Below are positions 52,542 through 61,407 of a stretch of 64,000 bases of DNA, in pieces. Origin of the DNA: Pseudotabrizicola sp051200875 (GTDB taxonomy: Bacteria; Pseudomonadota; Alphaproteobacteria; Rhodobacterales; Rhodobacteraceae); assembly GCF_051200875.1 (NCBI RefSeq), contig NZ_CP195191.1:806001-870000 (forward strand), given 5' to 3'. The translations under genes were made by a program, and so were the position numbers. The notes under the pieces were generated by a model. It was not told the DNA's origin and did no database searches. It saw only the letters and a list, made by a program, of their open reading frames with translations. Position 1 is the stretch's first letter. Each line of letters begins with the position of its first letter.

Positions 52542-53989
52542 CAACCCACCCGGTAGTTCGGGCTTTCGCGGGTGATCTGAACGTCGTGGACGTGGCTTTC
52601 CTTGAGGCCCGCACCTGTGATGCGCACGAAAGAGCAATTCTTCCGCATCTCGGCAACAGTGCGATTACCAGTATAGCCCATGGCCGCACGAAGACCGCCG
52701 ACCATCTGGTGCAGAACGGTTGCAGCCGTTCCCTTGTAGGGGACCTGACCTTCAATGCCTTCTGGCACCAGCTTGTCGCTGGCAGCATCCTTTTGGAAGT
52801 AGCGGTCGGCCGAGCCGCGCGCCATGGCGCCCAAGCTGCCCATGCCGCGATAGGCCTTAAAGCTGCGGCCGTTCCACAAGATCACTTCGCCGGGCGACTC
52901 ATCGGTTCCGGCAATGGCCGAACCGACCATCGCACAGGAGGCACCCGCAGCGATCGCCTTGGCGAAATCGCCCGAGAATTTGATGCCGCCATCGGCAATC
53001 ACCGGTGTGTCGCCGGCTGCGCTTGCCGCGTCCATAATGGCGGTAAGTTGGGGCACGCCCACGCCTGCAACGATGCGGGTCGTGCAGATTGAACCCGGCC
53101 CGATACCAACCTTGACCGCGTCTGCCCCTGCCCCAATGAGGGCGCGGGTCGCCTCGGCTGTGGCGACGTTTCCGGCCACGACCTGAACCGTGTTCGACAG
53201 TTTCTTGATGCGCTCAACGGCTTTGGCGACGCCTTCGCTGTGTCCATGGGCGGTGTCGATCACCACCATGTCGACGCCTGCCTCGATCAGGGCCTGACTG
53301 CGTTCAAAGCCGGCGTCACCGACCGTCGAGGCCGCTGCGACCCGCAGACGGCCAAGCTCGTCCTTGCAGGCCTGAGGATTAAGAACGGCTTTTTCGGTGT
53401 CTTTCAGCGTCAGAAGACCGGTCAGTTTGCCACCGCCATCCGTTACCAACAGCTTTTCGATCCGGCGCGCCTTCATCAGGCTGATCGCCTGCTCCCGGTC
53501 AACCGGTTCACGCAGGATCGCAAGATTGTCGGACGTCATCATCACGCTGACCGGAGTCCGATCATCGCTGGCAAAACGCATGTCGCGGTTTGTCACGATG
53601 CCAACAACACGACCTTGGGCGTCAACCACCGGAAAGCCAGTTATATTATAGCGTTCCATCAACTCTTTGGCGTCAGCCAGCGTCTGATCCGGACGCAAGG
53701 TGATGGGGGAATAGACAACACCCGACTCGAACCGCTTTACTCGGCGCACTTCTCGCGCCTGTTCTTCGGTGCTCAGGTTACGGTGAATCACACCGATGCC
53801 TCCGGCCTGCGCCATGGCGATTGCCATCCGCGCTTCGGTGACCGTGTCCATCGCGCTGGATAGCAGCGGGATGTTCATACGGATCGCCCTGGTAACGAAG
53901 GTTGATGTATCTGCGTCCGAGGGCAGCACTGAGGATGCGGCCGGAACCAGCAGAACGTCGTCAAAGGTAAGTGCCTCGCGAATCTCCAT
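52541..53989 (-). CDS. guaB: IMP dehydrogenase
   Basis: A 482-residue enzyme that oxidises IMP to XMP, the committed step of GMP synthesis. EALTFDDVLLVPAASSVLPSD at the start (in pieces), a central pair of CBS domains (~95–215), and the active-site loop GIGPGSICTTRIVAGVGVPQ with the catalytic Cys are present. YRGMGSLGAM is intact. The ATG at 53989 has GGAGG upstream. It heads an operon with the MBL-fold gene and rsmB-like gene. Confidence 0.98.
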   Translation of the reverse strand: MEIREALTFDDVLLVPAASSVLPSDADTSTFVTRAIRMNIPLLSSAMDTVTEARMAIAMAQAGGIGVIHRNLSTEEQAREVRRVKRFESGVVYSPITLRPDQTLADAKELMERYNITGFPVVDAQGRVVGIVTNRDMRFASDDRTPVSVMMTSDNLAILREPVDREQAISLMKARRIEKLLVTDGGGKLTGLLTLKDTEKAVLNPQACKDELGRLRVAAASTVGDAGFERSQALIEAGVDMVVIDTAHGHSEGVAKAVERIKKLSNTVQVVAGNVATAEATRALIGAGADAVKVGIGPGSICTTRIVAGVGVPQLTAIMDAASAAGDTPVIADGGIKFSGDFAKAIAAGASCAMVGSAIAGTDESPGEVILWNGRSFKAYRGMGSLGAMARGSADRYFQKDAASDKLVPEGIEGQVPYKGTAATVLHQMVGGLRAAMGYTGNRTVAEMRKNCSFVRITGAGLKESHVHDVQITRESPNYRVG

Positions 53990-54129
53990 GGGAGCCTCCG
54001 GTGGAGTGATCGTTTGGCGGTTCCCTGTTTCATGGCCTGCGGGGGGATGCAAGCACAAATGGCGACAAGGACTTGAACGAAGCGTTGCGCCGTGCATCTT
54101 TGGCCCATCTAAAAACCGGAGCCCTGAAG

Positions 54130-54831
54130 ATGCGCGTGGCCATTGTCGAAAACACCCGGATCACACATCACGGGCAAGTTGGGGTGGCTTTACACGAAGC
54201 CGGGGCGCGTATCAGCCAATATCGCCCATGGAAGGATGGGCAGCTTCCTGAACCGGACGATTACGACGCTTTGGTTGTCTTCGGGGGCGAGCAGGCTGCA
54301 ACGGACGACCACACACATCCCTATCTGCCGCATTTGGCCGCCCTGATGCGTGTGATGACCGAAAAAGACAAAGCGGTTCTTGGTATTTGCCTTGGAAGCC
54401 AAATTCTAGCGCGTGGATATGGCGCCGCCAATATTCTGGGGGCCGCGCGAGAGTTCGGCTGGTGCAAGGTGGCCTTGTCAGACGCCGCCGCCGATGATCC
54501 TGTCCTCGGCGCACTTCCTCGGGAATTCCCGATTTTTCAGTGGCATTCAGACACCTTTTCCCTGCCCGAAGGTGCAACGCACCTGGCCCGGTCCAACGTC
54601 GCCACAGTGCAAGCCTTTCGGTTGGGACGCGCTACCTATGGGACGCAATTTCACTTCGAGGCGAACCGGGCCGTTGTAACGGATTGGAGCCACGAATTCC
54701 CGCAGATTATCCATTCTATGGACCCAGACTGGCTCGCTAGCCGCGAGGAACTGTCAAGACGGGACGGCGAACAGGCGGACCAGTCCGGCCTGAAAATGGC
54801 TCGTGCCTGGGTCGCCTTGATCATGCCCTAA
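54130..54831 (+). CDS. Class I glutamine amidotransferase-like protein
   Basis: A 233-residue GATase1 protein. The nucleophile elbow is VLGICLGSQILARGYG, and the His/Glu pair is in GTQFHFEAN. FQWHSDTF is the usual neighbouring motif. It resembles the GMP-synthase-like stand-alone amidotransferases, whose acceptors are mostly unknown. I use the ATG at 54130 with GGAG upstream; a TTG at 54073 would add 19 residues. It is divergent from guaB, so a purine-linked role is possible. Confidence 0.88.
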   Translation: MRVAIVENTRITHHGQVGVALHEAGARISQYRPWKDGQLPEPDDYDALVVFGGEQAATDDHTHPYLPHLAALMRVMTEKDKAVLGICLGSQILARGYGAANILGAAREFGWCKVALSDAAADDPVLGALPREFPIFQWHSDTFSLPEGATHLARSNVATVQAFRLGRATYGTQFHFEANRAVVTDWSHEFPQIIHSMDPDWLASREELSRRDGEQADQSGLKMARAWVALIMP

Positions 54832-54846
54832 CGCTGCGGCGAGGTG

Positions 54847-54868
54847 CAAAATTCTTCCAAGAATTTTG
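54847..54868. repeat. 22-bp perfect AT-rich palindrome between convergent genes
   Basis: CAAAATTCTT and AAGAATTTTG flank a 2-base centre. It lies between the 3' ends of the amidotransferase gene and hflX. As RNA it would fold with a small loop and could slow both converging polymerases. As DNA it could be a protein site. Confidence 0.6.
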
Positions 54869-54897
54869 GCCCTTCCCAGTGAGGGAAGCCAACACGC

Positions 54898-56202
54898 TCA
54901 CAGATCTCGGAAACGCTTTTCCTGCCGCGCCGTCCAACGAACCTTCACGACCCAACCTGTCTCTGACTCGGATTCTGACTGCACCACATCATGTTCGTGC
55001 AGCCAAGCGTGCTTACGGCCATCGCTGAAGGCCAATTCCACGGTCCGCTCGGTCTTTTCTTCGTCAAAGACCGAATTGGCGCGCTCTAGCAGATGTTCGA
55101 CACCTTCCCCCGTCAATGCCGAGACGGCAATGACTTCTGGGCGCTGGGCGGCCTGGACCAAGAGCGCTTCGCGCGCGGCACCGTCTACAAGGTCAAGCTT
55201 GTTCCATATCTCAAGTTGCGGCGTTGCCTTGTTGACCCCAAGGGATGCAAGAATCTCGGCCACATCCGCGGCTTGTTCTGCCGATTCAGGGTGCGCGATA
55301 TCGCGCACATGTAAGATGAGGTCAGCCGACAAGACCTCTTCAAGGGTGGCACGGAAAGCGGCAACCAACTGGGTTGGCAAATCAGAAATGAAGCCCACTG
55401 TGTCAGACAGAATGATTTTCCGCCCCGACGGCAAGACCACCCCACGCATGGTCGGATCAAGGGTCGCAAAAAGCATGTCTTTTGCCAGAACTTCGGCGCC
55501 TGTCATGCGGTTGAAAAGCGTCGATTTACCCGCGTTCGTATAGCCCACCAGCGCAACAATTGGGAAAGGAACCTTTTTGCGGGCTGCCCGATGCAATTCG
55601 CGGGTTTTCACCACCTTTGCCAATTGCCGTTTCAGCCGCAGAACCTGATCGTCGATTGCCCGCCTGTCGGCTTCGATCTGTGTTTCACCCGGACCACCAA
55701 CAAAGCCAAATCCCCCACGCTGGCGTTCAAGGTGGGTCCAGGCCCGAACCAGACGCGTTCGTTGATAGGAAAGTGCGGCCATCTCGACTTGAAGGACGCC
55801 TTCTCTGGTCCTTGCCCGGTCAGAAAAGATCTCCAGAATGAGACCGGTACGGTCCAACAGCTTAACGCCCCATTCCTTTTCCAGATTGCGCTGCTGAACG
55901 GGCGTTACCGGACCATCGACAAGGACAAGCCCCACACGAAGTGCCTTGAACTTCTCTTTCAGTTCCTCAACCTTGCCAGAGCCAAACAGCATACCGGGAT
56001 GGACTTTTGGCAGGCGGACCACCTCGGCGCCAACCACATCCATTGCCGGCAGGGCTGCCGCAAGGCTGACAGCTTCGGCAAGACCGTGTTCCGGCAGACG
56101 CCGACCTTGTTGCGATTTGATGTCAGGGTGCAAGACGAAAGCCCGCATCGCGGGCCCTTCGCTCTCATAGGCATCAAGACCAGTTGAGTCATCGTGACCC
56201 AA
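54898..56202 (-). CDS. hflX: GTPase HflX
   Basis: A 434-residue HflX, a ribosome-associated GTPase that splits stalled ribosomes. The N-terminal domain has HPGMLFGSGKVEEL, and the glycine-rich linker includes GGFGFVGGPGETQIEADRR. G1 is GYTNAGKSTLFN, G3 is DTVGFISDLPTQLVAAFRATLEE (in pieces) and NKLD is G4. The start is uncertain: TTG at 56202 (GAGGA upstream) or ATG at 56148. An open, highly acidic stretch (P-E-D-E-D-E-D-W) continues upstream of the TTG toward the hfq stop without an ATG. It follows hfq closely, the usual hfq–hflX pair. Confidence 0.93.
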   Translation of the reverse strand: MGHDDSTGLDAYESEGPAMRAFVLHPDIKSQQGRRLPEHGLAEAVSLAAALPAMDVVGAEVVRLPKVHPGMLFGSGKVEELKEKFKALRVGLVLVDGPVTPVQQRNLEKEWGVKLLDRTGLILEIFSDRARTREGVLQVEMAALSYQRTRLVRAWTHLERQRGGFGFVGGPGETQIEADRRAIDDQVLRLKRQLAKVVKTRELHRAARKKVPFPIVALVGYTNAGKSTLFNRMTGAEVLAKDMLFATLDPTMRGVVLPSGRKIILSDTVGFISDLPTQLVAAFRATLEEVLSADLILHVRDIAHPESAEQAADVAEILASLGVNKATPQLEIWNKLDLVDGAAREALLVQAAQRPEVIAVSALTGEGVEHLLERANSVFDEEKTERTVELAFSDGRKHAWLHEHDVVQSESESETGWVVKVRWTARQEKRFRDL

Positions 56203-56237
56203 CCAATCTTCATCCTCGTCCTCGGGAAGATCAGGTA

Positions 56238-56471
56238 TCAGTCTTCACCCTCATAAAGATTGATCGGCGCACCCGGCATGATCGTTGAGATCGCATGCTT
56301 GTAGACAAGTTGCGACTGGCCATCCCGACGCAAAAGTACGCAAAAGTTGTCGAACCAGGTGATCACGCCCTGTAGCTTCACACCGTTGATCAAGAAAATA
56401 GTTACCGGAACCTTTGCTTTGCGAACGTGATTGAGAAAAGCATCCTGCAAATTTTGTTTATCGCCGGCCAT
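56238..56471 (-). CDS. hfq: RNA chaperone Hfq
   Basis: A 77-residue Sm-like hexamer that pairs small RNAs with mRNAs. QNLQDAFLNHVRKAKVPVTI and FLINGVKLQGVITWFDNFCV form Sm1, and YKHAISTIMP (Sm2, with the K/YKHA motif) is intact. The C-terminal tail is short, as usual in alphaproteobacteria. The ATG at 56471 gives the standard MAGDKQNLQ start. It precedes hflX and follows trkH. Confidence 0.97.
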   Translation of the reverse strand: MAGDKQNLQDAFLNHVRKAKVPVTIFLINGVKLQGVITWFDNFCVLLRRDGQSQLVYKHAISTIMPGAPINLYEGED

Positions 56472-56621
56472 TTTGTCTTTGCCTTTTTTTCTTGCGCGTT
56501 TAATCCCTGTCCCTCGGCTTTGGCCCACCGCTGGCGCATTAATGGCAAGTATGGTGCGGGACGCGAAGAGATTCCAGCCCCAAAAACAGCCCTTTATAGA
56601 TTGTTAAGACGGCTTGAGCGA

Positions 56622-58145
56622 TTAATGGCGCCAACTGGATGGCGCCATAAGTGCCAAAATCGCAAGCGTTTCCAATCGCCCAAGAATCATTACCGCTGCG
56701 AGGACGACCTTCGCCTCGGAACTTAGATCGACGTATTGGATGGGATTGCTTGCCGCGAGGTCAGCCAATTGCCCGGTGGTGGTTAATGCAGCCAAGGTTA
56801 AAACAAGGGCTCCTTCGAAATCCAACCCAAGGAGCGAGAGAACCGCCATCGTCACAGCGATGGAAAGTGCAAACAGCATGAAGAACAGCCAAGCAAAATA
56901 AGCGCCCTGTCGGCGCAACTGGCGGGCTTGCCCACCGCCGCCACCAACAGATGAGGGATGAATCAGCTTCTCGAGTTCGCGTTCCCCATGCCGTGCTAAT
57001 ACGTAAACGCGTAATAGTTTTACCCCGCCGGCTGTTGTGGCAACCCCACCGCCGAACATTGCAAGACCTGCAAGGATCAAACCGGGATTTGAAAGGCCAG
57101 ACCAACTACGAGCCGCATCCCATTCTCCCGATTCAAACCCGGTCGTTGTCAGAAAACTCATGACGGTAAAAAGACTGCCCCACAGGCCACGCAGTGCTGC
57201 GGACCAATCTTGCTCTGCCATGACCTCCAACGAACCGATCCAGTGGCGCAAAAACAGGATCGACGTGACACCGACAATCAGAACAACCGCCAACCTGATT
57301 TCAGGATCTTGTCGAAGCGGCACATTCGCCGCAACCAAGGTCGTTTCCGGTAAGAACCTTCGTGAAATGGCAAGACCGAGGAAGACAAAAATAAAAGCCT
57401 CCCCCAGCAAGCCAGAGTTCAAGACCGTCAGATCACCGCCTGTGCCGATGCCAGAGGTGGACAGGGTCGCCATTGCATGAATGAGGGCGGTCAGATTGAC
57501 TTCGCCCGCGATCATAAGAAGCAGCCAAAGCGCCAGAGTCAGACCGAAATAGACCGGGAAGAGACCGACGGTGTACTTCAGAAAGCGTTGCGAAGGATCG
57601 GCGATGCGGGTGATCTGGGTCAGACCATCGCTTCCGCGTCCGGGCGTGCGTCCGGACAATACCTCTACGCCCCCCAAATTCATGGGGGCAAGGATGGCCG
57701 TTGCAGTGACAAGAATGAAAAGCCCACCCATCCAACCGACCAAGGCGCGCCATAAATGCACGGTTGTCGGCAAGCGCCCAGACACATCATACACCGTGGC
57801 GCCGGTTGTTGTGAAACTCGACACCATCTCGAACCACGCGTTCACAAAGCTGGTATCTGGCATGACCTGAGTGATGGGCAGAGTGAAGATCACAGGTATC
57901 AGGGCATAAGCGCCAACGAGAGAGGCGAGCTGGCTTCGGGCGATATTCTGTGGGCGCCAAGAGGCTGTCGCAATCGCAACCATCAACGTCAGGATCAGCA
58001 CGAGTATCCCGGAATAGAAGAATGCCTGTGCCATCTGGTGCTGGCGCGTCAGGGACGCATGTGCCGCCGGGACAAACATCGAAAGCCCAGCCAACCCTGA
58101 TAGAGTAACCAACAATGGCGTGGTCAGAAGGCGATCCCGCAACAT
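56622..58145 (-). CDS. trkH: Trk potassium uptake protein TrkH
   Basis: A 507-residue membrane protein with four repeated M–P–M units. Selectivity-filter-like segments are seen in SSFTTTGATVYDVSG, ATLSTSGIGTGGDL, SFLTTTGFESGEW and TLAALTTTGQLADLA, and FGGGVATTAGGVKLLRVYVL lies in the third repeat. It forms the K+ path gated by TrkA. Its ATG overlaps the trkA stop by one base (TGATG), so the two are coupled. About 150 bases separate it from the hfq start codon, and 93 bases from the longest hfq frame. Confidence 0.95.
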   Translation of the reverse strand: MLRDRLLTTPLLVTLSGLAGLSMFVPAAHASLTRQHQMAQAFFYSGILVLILTLMVAIATASWRPQNIARSQLASLVGAYALIPVIFTLPITQVMPDTSFVNAWFEMVSSFTTTGATVYDVSGRLPTTVHLWRALVGWMGGLFILVTATAILAPMNLGGVEVLSGRTPGRGSDGLTQITRIADPSQRFLKYTVGLFPVYFGLTLALWLLLMIAGEVNLTALIHAMATLSTSGIGTGGDLTVLNSGLLGEAFIFVFLGLAISRRFLPETTLVAANVPLRQDPEIRLAVVLIVGVTSILFLRHWIGSLEVMAEQDWSAALRGLWGSLFTVMSFLTTTGFESGEWDAARSWSGLSNPGLILAGLAMFGGGVATTAGGVKLLRVYVLARHGERELEKLIHPSSVGGGGGQARQLRRQGAYFAWLFFMLFALSIAVTMAVLSLLGLDFEGALVLTLAALTTTGQLADLAASNPIQYVDLSSEAKVVLAAVMILGRLETLAILALMAPSSWRH

Positions 58146-59521
58146 CAGAAGAAGTCGATGGATACCTGCAGCAGGCGCTCCACCTCTCTTACGTCGGAGG
58201 ACAGGGCAAAGAGCCCCACATAGTCGCCAGCCTCCAGCCTAAGGTCGCCCGTCGGCTTCACAACCTTGTCGCCCTTCATGACAGCCCCCACCAGAACGCC
58301 TTCTGGGAATTCGATTTCCTTGATCTGACGGCCAGCCATCGGGCTGGTCGAGAGGATCTGGGCTTCAATCACTTCGGCCTCGGCATCGCCAATTGAGTAA
58401 ATCTGGCGCACACGCCCGTGCCGAATATGGCGAAGGATCGACGAAACGGTCGTGGCACGTGGGTTGATGTAGGCATCAATATCCAAGGGGCCCATCAGGG
58501 GCGCAAGCGTCGGGTCGTTTACCAACGCAATAGACATATGGCAACCAGCCTGCTTTGCACGAACAGCGACAAGAAGGTTCGTCTTGTCATCATCCGTTAC
58601 GGCCAGAACCGCATCTGCCCTGTCAATTGCGGCTTCGGTCAGCATGTCCATATCCATGCCATCACCGTGCAAAACGATCGTACGTTCCAGACTGTCAGCA
58701 GCACGTTCCGCGACCGGTCGGGCCTTTTCGATGATCTTTGCGCGCACACGATCGGTTCGGGCCTCTAGGGCGCGGGCAACACCCAGACCAACGTTCCCGC
58801 CCCCTATGATTACAATGCGCTCCTGCTTCTTTGTCTTTTTTCCAAAGATTTCGAGCGAGCGGTTCACATCTTCCGAATGACTGAAGACATAGATCTGATC
58901 CCCTGCAAAAAGCTGGTCGCCCGGCTCTGGCGCGAAAAGGCGTTCTTCCCTGCGAACTCCCACCACTATGGCGCGCAGGCTTGGGAACAGTTCGTTCAAC
59001 TGCCGCAAAGGCGTGTTCAACACCGGGCAGTCCTCGTCCAAGGCCATGCCAAGTAGTTGTGCGCGCCCTAGCATGAAGCTTTCGGTATCGAAAGTCGACG
59101 GTGCCGCAAGCCGCTGCAAGGCCGCTTCAGCTACTTCACGTTCGGGACTGATCACCACATCTATCGGCAAATGGTCACGCCGATAGAGATCCGAGTAAAT
59201 GGCGTCGAGATAGCTTTGCGCCCTCAGACGCGCGATTTTTCGAGGAACGGAAAAAACCGAATGAGCCACTTGGCAAGTAACCATGTTCACTTCATCGGAA
59301 TGGGTCGCGGCAATGATCAAATCGGCGTCACGAGCGCCCGCCTTGTCCAGCACATCGGGATATGAGGCAAAGCCAACGATCCCTTGTACATCCAAGGTAT
59401 CCGTCGCCCGGCGAACCAAGTCAGGGTTGAAATCGACAACCGTTACGTCGTTTCTTTCACTGGAAAGCTGCCGGGCAATTTGCCAGCCAACCTGGCCGGC
59501 ACCGCAAATTATGACCTTCAT
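58145..59521 (-). CDS. trkA: Trk potassium uptake regulator TrkA
   Basis: A 458-residue cytoplasmic regulator with two RCK units. The first Rossmann motif is GAGQVGWQIARQL (near residue 6) and the second is GGGNVGLGVARALEAR (~residue 237). Each is followed by a TrkA-C domain (ALDEDCPVLNTPLRQLNELFP; PMAGRQIKEIEFPEGVLVGA). It binds nucleotides and gates TrkH. It lies in the ntr–trk–hfq block typical of alphaproteobacteria. Confidence 0.96.
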   Translation of the reverse strand: MKVIICGAGQVGWQIARQLSSERNDVTVVDFNPDLVRRATDTLDVQGIVGFASYPDVLDKAGARDADLIIAATHSDEVNMVTCQVAHSVFSVPRKIARLRAQSYLDAIYSDLYRRDHLPIDVVISPEREVAEAALQRLAAPSTFDTESFMLGRAQLLGMALDEDCPVLNTPLRQLNELFPSLRAIVVGVRREERLFAPEPGDQLFAGDQIYVFSHSEDVNRSLEIFGKKTKKQERIVIIGGGNVGLGVARALEARTDRVRAKIIEKARPVAERAADSLERTIVLHGDGMDMDMLTEAAIDRADAVLAVTDDDKTNLLVAVRAKQAGCHMSIALVNDPTLAPLMGPLDIDAYINPRATTVSSILRHIRHGRVRQIYSIGDAEAEVIEAQILSTSPMAGRQIKEIEFPEGVLVGAVMKGDKVVKPTGDLRLEAGDYVGLFALSSDVREVERLLQVSIDFF

Positions 59522-59611
59522 ATTCGCCCCATAGGTCGCGCGGACAGGGTCATATCCGCCGGGATTGCTCTTGCATCGCAGAAGCGGTGATCCGGGTCAA
59601 TGGCAGAGACT

Positions 59612-59974
59612 TCACTTCCGAAGCTTTAAAGTCTCGCTGCCAATTCCCGCCTCACCCTCAATGCGCCACGTCCCTTGCAGAACACCTTCGGCCGTTGCGC
59701 GGTACAGACCAAACCAGTGCCCGCCGACCACCGAACTGGCGCTAAGGACATCGCCATCGATCAAACAAAACCCGGGAATGACATCGGGTGCTGTGCCCAG
59801 ATCAAATTTACACACACCGTCAGGAGAAACGGAGATATTGACCACGTCTTGATATTGGCTTGTCCCGTCATTCTCGATCCCGTCAACGTCATAGATGCCC
59901 GGGCCGATAGACTGCGCGCCAGCTGACAGGGCGAAAAAATGCACCCCTACAGAAAATAAAATCAATAATTTCAT
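59612..59974 (-). CDS. Secreted hypothetical protein (120 aa)
   Basis: A 120-residue protein with a clear signal peptide (MKLLILFSVGVHFFALSAGA, cut after AGA-Q). The mature ~99 residues are beta-rich, with two cysteines (in GVCKFD and GFCLID) that could form a disulfide. The end is GTWRIEGEAGIGSETLKLR. I do not recognise a named family. The DNA looks less GC-rich than its neighbours. It begins 22 bases after ntrX and sits between ntrX and trkA, which are usually adjacent, so it is an insertion into a conserved block. Confidence 0.75.
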   Translation of the reverse strand: MKLLILFSVGVHFFALSAGAQSIGPGIYDVDGIENDGTSQYQDVVNISVSPDGVCKFDLGTAPDVIPGFCLIDGDVLSASSVVGGHWFGLYRATAEGVLQGTWRIEGEAGIGSETLKLRK

Positions 59975-59996
59975 TGGTGTAATACCTTAATGTGCC

Positions 59997-61406
59997 TTAT
60001 TCGTCATCATCGTCCACATCGTCAAAGTGAGCCGATCTTCCACCGCTTTTATTTGTCGTCACGACGCCCAGTGACTTCAGTTTACGATGCAGCGCACTGC
60101 GCTCCATGCCAACAAAATTTGCCGTACGGCTGATATTTCCTCCAAACCGGTTGATTTGCGTCAGAAGGTATTCGCGCTCAAAGACTTCTCGCGCCTCGCG
60201 CAACGGAAGAGTTGCCATCGCCCCACCGAGCACAAGGCGACCAGATGCATCCGAAGCAGCCTCTTGGCCCGGAAGTTCAGTGGCTTCAATCGGGCCAGTT
60301 CCATCGCCAAGGATCAACACGCGTTCAATGACATTTCGTAACTGACGGACGTTCCCGGGCCAAGCCGTGGTCTGCAAGAGGGCCTCTGCCTCGCCGGTCA
60401 GCTTTCGCAACGGCAAGCCTTGGCTTTTATTGAACATCTCGATGAAATGTCGGGTCAGTTCCGGAATATCCTCACGACGTTCCTCCAGACTCGGCACCTG
60501 AATTGGTACAACATTCAAACGATCATAAAGTTCTTGCCTGAACCGACCGGCTGCGATCTCTGACCGCAAATCGCGGGTCGTCGAAGAAATCACGCGCAAG
60601 TCGACGCGCACCTTGTCAGAACCACCAACCCGCATGAATTGCTGTTCGACAAGTACCCTCAGGATTTTTGACTGAGTAACCAGGGGCATATCGGCAACTT
60701 CGTCAAAATAGACAACGCCCCCATGCGCTTGCTCCAGCAGGCCCTTTTCAACACCACGTTCGGCTGTTTCGCGCCCGAATAGTACCTCTTCCATCCGATC
60801 CGGTTCAATGGTCGCAGATGAAACCGAAACGAAGGGGGCTGATGCGCGGTTCGAATTGCTGTGAATGAACCGCGCAGCCACTTCTTTCCCACTGCCCGAT
60901 GGCCCAGTCAGCATGACCCGGCCATTGGACTTCGTGACTTTTTCAAGTTGTGCCTTCAGAGCGCGGAATGCCGGGCTTTGACCAAGCATCTCGGCGCTTG
61001 TGACATCGCGACGCCGCAAGTCCTGATTTTCGCGGCGAAGACGGCTCGTCTCCATCGCGCGGCTTACAACGACCATCAGCTGATCAATATTGAAGGGCTT
61101 TTCAATGAAGTCGTAAGCCCCTTGCTTGATCGCCGCGACAGCGATTTCAATGTTGCCGTGGCCGGAGATGATCACCACCGGAATGTCAGGATTGTCCCGC
61201 TTGACGGTCTTCAGAATGTCGATGCCATCCATCCGGCTATCCTTTAGCCAGATATCAAGGATCATCAGGCTTGGCGGATCGCTATTGATCTCGGACATGG
61301 CTTCATCGGAGTTCGATGCAAGCCGGACCGTGAAGCCCTCATCCCGCAGGATATCCCCGATCAACTCGCGGATGTCTTTTTCATCGTCAACAATAAGAAT
61401 ACTCAA
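59997..61406 (-). CDS. ntrX: Nitrogen-related response regulator NtrX
   Basis: A 469-residue response regulator. The receiver has SILIVDDEKDIRELI and phosphoacceptor Asp51 (MILDIWLKD). The AAA+ domain has Walker A GPSGSGKE (168–175) and VVYFDEVADMP. A C-terminal Fis-like helix-turn-helix is in FVGMERSALHRKLKSLG. The GAFTGA sigma-54 contact loop is missing: the corresponding stretch reads FGRETAERGVEKGLLEQA. It therefore probably acts without sigma-54 activation. The start is TTG at 61406, one base after the ntrY stop, with GGAGG in the ntrY end. It is the partner of NtrY. Confidence 0.95.
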   Translation of the reverse strand: MSILIVDDEKDIRELIGDILRDEGFTVRLASNSDEAMSEINSDPPSLMILDIWLKDSRMDGIDILKTVKRDNPDIPVVIISGHGNIEIAVAAIKQGAYDFIEKPFNIDQLMVVVSRAMETSRLRRENQDLRRRDVTSAEMLGQSPAFRALKAQLEKVTKSNGRVMLTGPSGSGKEVAARFIHSNSNRASAPFVSVSSATIEPDRMEEVLFGRETAERGVEKGLLEQAHGGVVYFDEVADMPLVTQSKILRVLVEQQFMRVGGSDKVRVDLRVISSTTRDLRSEIAAGRFRQELYDRLNVVPIQVPSLEERREDIPELTRHFIEMFNKSQGLPLRKLTGEAEALLQTTAWPGNVRQLRNVIERVLILGDGTGPIEATELPGQEAASDASGRLVLGGAMATLPLREAREVFEREYLLTQINRFGGNISRTANFVGMERSALHRKLKSLGVVTTNKSGGRSAHFDDVDDDDE

Positions 61407-61407
61407 C

